From contig NZ_BOOO01000009.1 of assembly GCF_016863275.1 (NCBI RefSeq), positions 186,001 to 250,000 on the forward strand: a stretch of DNA of 64,000 nt. The letters are read 5' to 3'. The position numbers and the translations under genes were made by a program. Below are positions 58,069-64,000 of this stretch, piece after piece. Below the pieces are notes generated by a model. The model was given only the letters and a program-made list of their open reading frames with translations. It made no database searches and was not told the origin of the DNA. Source of the stretch: Planotetraspora mira. GTDB taxonomy: Bacteria > Actinomycetota > Actinomycetes > Streptosporangiales > Streptosporangiaceae. Position 1 is the first letter of the stretch. Each line of letters opens with the position of its first letter.

Positions 58069-58896
58069 ATGTTGATCACCCCCCCTGCCACCGGCAGCCT
58101 TCGTCGCGCATGGATACCCCTTGCGCTCTCCTATGCCATCGCACAGCCCCTTGAGGTCTTCCTGCATGAGTTCTCCCATGCCGTGGCCGCGCGGGCGCTG
58201 GGGTACCAGACGACGATCGGCCAGTTCGTGGAGGACAACCCGGCGGCCGAGTCCGGGACTCACGAGGCGATCATCGCCGCGGCCGGCCCCGTCGGCAGTG
58301 TGGTGATGGGGTTGGTGTTCTTGGCGATCTACCGGCGGTCGATCCGGAGCCAGAGCTTCGGCAACCTGCTGCTGATGTGGCTGGCCATGACGGGCCTGGT
58401 CGGCGGCATCGGCTATCTGGCGGTGATGCCGATCCTCGCCGATGGCGACACGGCGGTCCTGGCCAGGATCCTGGGAATCCCCATGGTCCTGCAGATCGTC
58501 ATCGCCGTCGGCTCCGTGGGGGCCCTCTACTTCCTGACGAGACCACTGAGCACGATGTACCTGGACACCCTGCCGCCGGAGACGCCCCTGGAAACGGCCT
58601 TCGACCGCGCGAGGAGCGTCACCCGGCTGTGGACACCCTTCGCGCTGGGTTTCCTCCTGCTCATCCCCGCCGCCATCGGCGGTGATCCGCTGATCGTGTT
58701 CTACGGCCTGTTCGGCGCCTGGGGACCCGGCATGGCGCTGGTCGGCTTCATGACCTTGGGCGCTCGCAGGCCGTACGAACGACCCGTCTCATCCGGGACG
58801 GGATCCACATGGCACACGCCGGCCTGGGGTTACGTTCTGTACGCGGCCGTCGTGCTCTTCTACGTTCTGGCTCTGCGCCCGGGCCTGCCCTTCTGA
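58069..58896 (+). CDS. Putative M50-like membrane metalloprotease
   Basis: This 275-residue protein has six or seven hydrophobic segments and an HExxH zinc motif at residues 33-37 (HEFSHAVAARALGY) within the first membrane helix, as in site-2-protease-like families. The Asp-containing third ligand motif usual in M50 enzymes was not found with confidence. The protein may therefore be a distant or inactive relative. It is divergent from the SnoaL-like gene. Confidence 0.6.
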   Translation: MLITPPATGSLRRAWIPLALSYAIAQPLEVFLHEFSHAVAARALGYQTTIGQFVEDNPAAESGTHEAIIAAAGPVGSVVMGLVFLAIYRRSIRSQSFGNLLLMWLAMTGLVGGIGYLAVMPILADGDTAVLARILGIPMVLQIVIAVGSVGALYFLTRPLSTMYLDTLPPETPLETAFDRARSVTRLWTPFALGFLLLIPAAIGGDPLIVFYGLFGAWGPGMALVGFMTLGARRPYERPVSSGTGSTWHTPAWGYVLYAAVVLFYVLALRPGLPF

Positions 58897-58962
58897 TTCC
58901 CTCTCGACGGCGCGGCCCGACCGGCACCGGGGGCCGCGCCCAGTCGACGATCAAGCTCGTGA

Positions 58963-59034
58963 CGACGCGATCAGTCCGGTTCTTCGGCGCACCCGTCCCG
59001 AGAGGAACTCGTCCGATCCACGAGGCACAAGCCC
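58963..59034 (-). pseudogene. HEPN toxin remnant (partner of the MNT relic)
   Basis: On the minus strand an ATG overlapping the last codons of the MNT relic gives MQREGLCLVDRTSSSRDGCA and then stops. The opening is that of HEPN/DUF86 proteins (usually MQRE-LYLVDI). The body of the gene is absent. Confidence 0.4.
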
Positions 59035-59190
59035 TCACGCTGCATAGAGAACCTCAGCGTCATTGAGAACCTGGTCGCGAATCACCCAGTGGAGGCCTTT
59101 TTTGGATACCACGTCCACCTTGCGACCGAGTAGATCTTCGAGTTCCTCCTGAAAGCCGAAGAACTCAAGCCCGCTATCGCTGCTCGCTGA
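59035..59190 (-). pseudogene. MNT nucleotidyltransferase antitoxin remnant
   Basis: The minus-strand frame reads LEFFGFQEELEDLLGRKVDV, then VSKKGLHWVIRDQVLNDAEV and LYAA before a stop. This is the C-terminal half of a minimal nucleotidyltransferase (MntA-type). The catalytic GSxxxGxxxxxSDxD part is missing, except for a stray SDSG. The frame upstream is short, so the gene is truncated. Confidence 0.55.
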
Positions 59191-59223
59191 GCTCACGCTC
59201 CACGATGGTGTTCAGCCCACGTC

Positions 59224-60407
59224 CTAGCCTGTGACCTCTGAGAGCGGGATCCGCGCAAACGTGACGGTCGTGTTGGCGTTCCAGTCACCGGTCTCGTACA
59301 GCAGCCCGATCGTTGCGTCGTTCATCTGGACCAGGTCCGAGTACGCCGCGGGGAGACCGGAAACCGGGTAGCCGATCGTCCACGTGCGGCCGTTGTCGTC
59401 ACTGACGCGAATCGTCATCCCGGCACGCTCCGTCGGGTGTACCGGGCCGGAGTAGAGGAGACGTCCGTCAGTGAGAGCGATGACGCTGCCCTCCACGATG
59501 GGGCCGGCGATGGTGGCCTGTGGCCGGTACGACTTCTCCAGGGTCTGCCCGTTGGCGCTGTAGCCGTCGACCCGGCTGATCTGCAGCGATCCGTTCTGGT
59601 TGCGCGCGTTCACGTACAGGCGGCCGTCGGCGAGCTCGGTGATGGTCGACTCGTTTTCGTTGAGTTCGCCGTTCGGGTTGGAGCTTTGGGCACCGACCGA
59701 CCAGGTGTGGCCGCTGTCGTCGGAGTACAGGAGGTGCCCGCCGTAGTACTTCGCCTCGGATCCCAGGTCGGTGCCGGTCGGCGGCTTGGAGTGGTTCGCG
59801 GGGATGACCAGCCGGCCGATGTTGGTGCCCTTGGCCTTGGCGACGCCGTGCCCGGGCCCGGTGGCGTACCACCGCCATCCTGCCGGCCTCACCTCGTCGG
59901 TGATCTCGACCGGCGCGGACCAGGATGCCCCGTCATCCGTTGACCGCTGGACGTAGACGCGCCGGGCGGCGGCCTTGCCTTGCATGATCTGCGCCTCGGT
60001 CGCCGCGGCGGCGTTGCGGCACGACAGCAGCACGATCTCACCCGAGGCGGGGTCGACCACCGCGGTGGGGTTGCCCGCCGTGTCGGCTCCCTGGGAGGTG
60101 ACGACGCTCTGAGCACCCCAGGTCGCTCCGCCGTCGGTGGAGCGTTTGGCGACGATATCGATGTTCCCCCCGTCGGCGGCCGAGGCGTGCCGGCCTTCGG
60201 CGAGCGCGACCAGGACGCCGTTGCTGTAGACGATGGACGGAATGCGGTAGGTGTCGTACCCGCCGGCCCCGGCCTGCCAGACGACACTCGTGATGGCGGT
60301 CAATGATCTGGCGTCCCCGGTCACGGTGATGAGTGGCGCCGCAACAAGCACGGACGCGGTGAGTGATCGAGTAACTACTGTTCGCATCCGGTCAGGGAAC
60401 CCCATGC
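59224..60407 (-). CDS. Secreted exo-alpha-sialidase (BNR repeat, GH33-like)
   Basis: This protein of about 394 residues has a signal peptide (MRTVVTRSLTASVLVAAPLI), the sialidase RIP motif (DTYRIPSIVYSNG) and at least four Asp-boxes (STDGGATW, STDDGASW, SDDSGHTW, SDDNGRTW). It also has the Arg/Glu/Tyr region typical of the six-bladed propeller. It would release sialic acids from glycoconjugates outside the cell. The start is at 60407 or 60389. No sialate catabolic genes are adjacent. Confidence 0.88.
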
Positions 60408-60620
60408 TCGGCGTTCTCGTCCCGCAAACCCCACCGTCCGCCCGTGCGGGTATGCCTGCGCGCACCTCTCCACCGCATGGTTAAGTTCCTCGGGCGGTCA
60501 CCGTGTCCGCATCCGTCCCAGGAAGCGATCCCTGAGCCGGTTTCCGGCACGAGGGACCGAGTGAGCGAGAAGCGGCCCCCTTGCCGGCGTCCGTGACCGC
60601 CGGACGGGGACGGTCCGTTC

Positions 60621-61847
60621 TCAGCCCGGGGCGATGCCGTCGAACTCGACGAGGAGATGACGGGGACCGCGCAGGAACGGGTGCTGCCGGTAGGGAGGCG
60701 GATCGGCGACGAGCCGCGGATTGACCAGCCGGCGAGCGAGCGCGGTCAACGCGAGTTGCGTCTCCAGCCGGGCCAGGGGGGCGCCGAAGCAGTAGTGGAT
60801 GCCGCCGCCGAAGCCGAGATGCTGGTTGTCCTTCCGCTCGGGATCGAAGTGGTCCGGGTCGTCGAAACGGTTGGGGTCGCGGCTGCCCGCGGCCAGAACC
60901 AGAGTGACCACGGCGCCCCTGGGAATCGTGGTCCCGGCGATGTCGATGTCGGCCAGCACGTTCCTTCCCGTGCCCAGCGCCTGAACCGGCGGGTCGTAGC
61001 GCAGGAGCTCTTCGACCAGGCCGGCGGCCAGACCGGGCTCGCCGCGCAGCCGCTCCAGCAGATGGGGGTGGCGCAGCAGCAGGAGGACACCGTTGGAGAT
61101 GAGGTTGACGGTGGTCTCGTGACCGGCGACGAGCAGGAGTGCGGCCGTGCTCAGCAGGTCGCCCGGCGGCATCTCCTCGTCCGTGGCGAGGTCGGAGAGC
61201 AGGTCGTCTCCCGGATTGCGGCGATGGACGTCCACCAGTCCCTGCAGATAGCGGCTCAGCTCGGCCGTCGCGGCCACCCGCCGTCGACGCCGCTCGTCCA
61301 TCGGGCCGGTCGTCTGGTCGTTGGCCTCGATGATCGTCCGGGACCACCGATGGAATTGCCTGTCGTCTTCGCGCGGAACCCCCAGCAGCTCGCAGATCAC
61401 GGTGACGGGAAGGGGGTAGGCGAAGTTGTTGACGATGTCGGCCTGAGTCCGGCCGGCGAACCCGTCGATCAGCCCGGTGATGATCTCGGTCATCCTCGGC
61501 GCCATGCCGGTGATCCGGCCGGGAGCGTCGGGAGGCCCGAAATGCCGCATGGCGACCGATCTGAGCCTGTCGTGGTCGGGCGGGTTGAGCCGGATGAAGG
61601 CCGACGGCAGTTCCGGGGTCTCCTCACCCGGTGACGGGCCCACCATCGTCGGCTCCGGAGTGTCCCGTGGGTCGGAGCTCACGCGGGGGTCGTGCAGCAG
61701 CGCGACGATCTCCCGATAGGTGCTGACCACGTAGCTGCCGTCCGGTTGTCGTTCCACCGGGGTCTTGCGGAGCTCCGCGAACAGGGGATACGGGTCGGCG
61801 CGGTTGGAGTAGTCGAGGATCTGTTCAAAGACGGTGCCGTCCTCCAT
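60621..61847 (-). CDS. Cytochrome P450
   Basis: This 408-residue soluble bacterial P450 has the I-helix LLVAGHETTVNLI (acid-alcohol pair replaced by HE-TT), the ExxR motif in EELLRYDPPVQ, HLGFGGGIHYCFGAPLARLE with the heme-ligand Cys, and a PERKD segment. It has no membrane anchor, as in CYP105/107-like bacterial forms. The ATG follows AAGGAG. It lies 44 bp downstream of the ferredoxin/reductase fusion gene, so the pair is probably one operon. Confidence 0.95.
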   Translation of the reverse strand: MEDGTVFEQILDYSNRADPYPLFAELRKTPVERQPDGSYVVSTYREIVALLHDPRVSSDPRDTPEPTMVGPSPGEETPELPSAFIRLNPPDHDRLRSVAMRHFGPPDAPGRITGMAPRMTEIITGLIDGFAGRTQADIVNNFAYPLPVTVICELLGVPREDDRQFHRWSRTIIEANDQTTGPMDERRRRRVAATAELSRYLQGLVDVHRRNPGDDLLSDLATDEEMPPGDLLSTAALLLVAGHETTVNLISNGVLLLLRHPHLLERLRGEPGLAAGLVEELLRYDPPVQALGTGRNVLADIDIAGTTIPRGAVVTLVLAAGSRDPNRFDDPDHFDPERKDNQHLGFGGGIHYCFGAPLARLETQLALTALARRLVNPRLVADPPPYRQHPFLRGPRHLLVEFDGIAPG

Positions 61848-61891
61848 GACCTCATCTCCTTGACGTGCGCGCTCCTCGGCGGCTCCCGCGG

Positions 61892-63547
61892 TCAGTGATT
61901 CCGGTGGACGAGGGTGGCGCGCCGCTCGTCCGGGTTGTGGCCGGTCACCACGACCGTGGCCCCCTGGAAGGCGGAGACCCGGTCCGGGGCCTCCGCCGGG
62001 ACGACCCGCATCTCTTCCGGCCCGCCGACCATGCCGAAGGCGGGCGGGAACGGCGCGGCCTGCTCGATCAGGTCCTGGTAGAACTCCAGCCACATCGCCT
62101 GATCGAAGGCGACCGCGGCGGTGATGCGGCCGCGGTAGCCGTACGCGGCGACGAAACGCCGGTCCGCGACGGAACCCTGCGTGATGGCGACCTGGTCGGC
62201 GAAGGTCGGCACACCGACGGACTTGATGTTGGTGCCGAACTGGGCGGACCAGAAGACGGGCAGGGACAGGTGGGGCCAGCGCTCCGCCGCAGGACTGATC
62301 ATGTTGTGCGCCGCCACCTGCGCCTGATTGACCGCGTTCCCCCAGTGTTCGAGTGCCAGGAACTGGTAGCCGTACACGGGATGGGGGAAACGTGCCACGT
62401 CACCGGCCACGAAGATGTCGTCGGACACCACCCCGTTGACGTCGAAGGCACGGCATCCCGCGTCGCAGGAGACCCCCCACACTCCGGCGGCGAGACCCGA
62501 ACCCTCCAGCCACTCGACGTTGCGTTCCGCGCCGAGCGCGGCCACCGCGACCTGGACGTCGACCACGCTGCCATCGGACAGGTGCGCGCAGCGGAGCCGT
62601 CCGTCGCCGTCGCCTTCGAGCGCGGTGACCGTGAGGCCGCAGCGCAGATCGACGCCGTGCTCGCGCTGCATCTCGGCCGCGATGCCACCGATCACCCCGC
62701 CCAGCGCCCCGACGAGCGGCGCGGATCCGCGCTCGACGACGGTGACCCGCAGGCCGAGGTCCCGGCAGGCGGAAGCGATCTCCGACCCGGTGAAACCGGC
62801 GCCGATCACCAGCACCCGGCCCGGTCCGGCCGCCAGTCGCTCGTGCAGGCGGGCCGCGTCCTCACGGGTGCGCAACACGAACACCCCGTCCAAAGCGCCC
62901 TCCGCCGCGTTCGGCCAGGGCCGGGCTCGCGCCCCCGTGGCGATCAGCAGACGGTCGAAACCGACATGCCCGCCGTCGGACAGGTGCACCTGTTTGGCGG
63001 CCAGGTCCAGCCCGGTCGCGGGTTTGCCTCGCAACCATTCCGCGTCGAGATCACCGCGGCGGGGCAACATGGTGTGACCTGCGGTGATCTGCCCGCTCAG
63101 GACCTGTTTCGACAACGGCGGCCGATCGTAGGGCTCGCACGGCTCGTCCCCGATCAAGGTCAGCGACCCGTCGTACCCTTCCCTGCGCAGGGTGGCCGCG
63201 GCCCGCAGGCCGGCGAGCGAGGCGCCGACGATGACGACGCGACGGACCCGCTCGGACGACTTCGGGCCGCGGATCCGACCGGCCCGAGCCGGAGCGCCGT
63301 CCTCGGGGGTTCCACCGGCCCGCGCGGCGTCGGCCGTCTTCGGGCGCCCCAGCGTTCCCATCTGGTCGACCACTATGGCCTGGACCGGGCAGGCCGCGAC
63401 CGCCCGCAGGACCTGCTCACGCTCCTCGTCGTCCGCGTGCAGTTCGTACATCAGTGCTTCCGCGCGGCTCATCCTGAAGACGCCGGGTGCGAGGAAGGCG
63501 CACTGCCCGTATCCCTGGCAACGCGTGAGATCGACGACGACTCTCAT
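61892..63547 (-). CDS. Fused [3Fe-4S] ferredoxin and FAD-dependent ferredoxin reductase
   Basis: This 551-residue protein has an N-terminal ferredoxin (about 1-65) with cluster cysteines C10, C16 and C53 (TRCQGYGQC and AACPVQAI). A Tyr at position 13 marks the 3Fe-4S type. A linker follows, then a pyridine-nucleotide reductase with FAD motif VVIVGASLAGLRAA, NAD motif VLVIGAGFTGSEIA and VAGDVARFPH. Together these pass electrons from NAD(P)H to the adjacent P450. Such genes are usually separate; the fusion is unusual. Confidence 0.92.
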   Translation of the reverse strand: MRVVVDLTRCQGYGQCAFLAPGVFRMSRAEALMYELHADDEEREQVLRAVAACPVQAIVVDQMGTLGRPKTADAARAGGTPEDGAPARAGRIRGPKSSERVRRVVIVGASLAGLRAAATLRREGYDGSLTLIGDEPCEPYDRPPLSKQVLSGQITAGHTMLPRRGDLDAEWLRGKPATGLDLAAKQVHLSDGGHVGFDRLLIATGARARPWPNAAEGALDGVFVLRTREDAARLHERLAAGPGRVLVIGAGFTGSEIASACRDLGLRVTVVERGSAPLVGALGGVIGGIAAEMQREHGVDLRCGLTVTALEGDGDGRLRCAHLSDGSVVDVQVAVAALGAERNVEWLEGSGLAAGVWGVSCDAGCRAFDVNGVVSDDIFVAGDVARFPHPVYGYQFLALEHWGNAVNQAQVAAHNMISPAAERWPHLSLPVFWSAQFGTNIKSVGVPTFADQVAITQGSVADRRFVAAYGYRGRITAAVAFDQAMWLEFYQDLIEQAAPFPPAFGMVGGPEEMRVVPAEAPDRVSAFQGATVVVTGHNPDERRATLVHRNH

Positions 63548-63681
63548 GCTGGACCGTCCCCTCCAGAGGGGCGACCGGGCGGCGGCCCGGCCGCGCACCC
63601 CGCGGACGGACGTTGCAGATGACCCGTCAGGGGCGCCGGAATCGTGCCTGAATGCCTAGTTCGAGGCTAGCAACCCGCCGC

Positions 63682-64000
63682 TCACGACCCGGAGGGGGAG
63701 GCGCGGCGGGCCAGCAGGACATGGGTCTCGCCATGTGACCGTACGATCCCGCCGAGGTTCTCGATCGCGGCGTGCAGCGCACGCTGAAGCACAGTGAGCC
63801 GTTCGGGCCCGAGGCGCTGGTGATCGCTGTACGTCGCCACCAGCCCCACCCACTCATCGGCGCTGAACGTGTCCTCCCAGCGGTAATTCCTCGTCTCGAC
63901 CGAGGAGAACGCGTCGCTCTCCGTGAACGGGTCCACCGGGGGGCTCTTCACGGCGTTGCGCCCGTGCACCTGCGCATCCGGCGCGTACTGGCGGTAGACC
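63682..64000 (-). CDS. Class I SAM-dependent methyltransferase (C-terminal part)
   Basis: The window edge cuts this gene. The part seen, about 106 residues, has YAPDAQVHGRNAVKSPPVDP, NYRWEDTFSADEWVGLVATYSDHQRLGPERL in condensed form (RWEDTFSADEWVGLV; SDHQRLGPERLTVL) and a C-terminal GGIVRSHGETHVLLARR. This pattern is the tail of UbiE/Methyltransf_11-type methyltransferases. The substrate is unknown. Confidence 0.75.
   Translation of the reverse strand, partial: VYRQYAPDAQVHGRNAVKSPPVDPFTESDAFSSVETRNYRWEDTFSADEWVGLVATYSDHQRLGPERLTVLQRALHAAIENLGGIVRSHGETHVLLARRASPSGS

Overview
The window is very GC-rich and gene-dense. Its gene content is that of a filamentous actinomycete chromosome, most likely order Streptosporangiales. 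The marks are the fhaA-fhaB-pstP-rodA-pbpA-pknB cluster with pabA, crgA, rhomboid and cyclophilin genes beside it, a bacterial proteasome activator, serS-pheA, CGNR and STAS regulators, an LCP protein, and many GTG starts. The taxonomic placement is inference from gene content. No phage, insertion sequence, rRNA or CRISPR array was seen.

Layout. 1-9 kb: end of a quinone oxidoreductase gene, bpa, a HAD hydrolase, a cold-shock gene, serS, pheA, a DUF4446 gene, a GT87-type glycosyltransferase and a large membrane protein. 9-18 kb: a second polytopic glycosyltransferase, a GT2 enzyme, a STAS protein, a two-component system, a small membrane protein, an anti-sigma-type ATPase and a PAS/GAF kinase. 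18-29 kb: ogt, a CGNR regulator divergent from an EamA transporter, a TPP-riboswitch-controlled cytX-like permease, rhodanese, Fpg/Nei glycosylase, tenA, an LCP protein, two CNNM/HlyC-type CBS proteins and an MFS transporter. 29-41 kb: tRNA-Leu(CAG) and the Ser/Thr-kinase and cell-wall cluster. 41-50 kb: a HelR-like helicase, a zinc dehydrogenase, an ArsR/CDF metal-efflux pair, a DMT transporter and a flavin-reductase-like gene. 50-64 kb: a TetR-controlled oxidoreductase operon, a secreted FG-GAP protein, a second TetR with an SDR, a possible intramembrane metalloprotease, a decayed MNT/HEPN toxin-antitoxin pair, a sialidase, a P450 with a fused ferredoxin/ferredoxin reductase, and part of a methyltransferase gene.

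The most striking structure is a pair of intergenic repeat loci at 10438-10939 and 14678-15169. Each consists of two arms of 53-bp units in inverted orientation. Every unit begins with CGTGATCATGCAC or a close variant and carries two further conserved blocks at fixed offsets. The 53-bp period is exact in every arm, about five helical turns. The two loci have nearly equal length (502 and 492 bp), the outer units are best conserved, and the centres are degenerate. They flank a 3.7-kb block with GT2, STAS and two-component genes. This looks like a phased protein-binding array or a chromosome-structuring element. I do not recognise it as a described family.

Working links: the CytX-like permease and TenA fit thiamine-pyrimidine uptake and salvage. 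The FHA/PP2C/PknB/RodA/PBP/CrgA genes form the growth and division signalling module. The P450 and its reductase fusion could form a two-component monooxygenase. Several divergent promoters carry visible paired operators.
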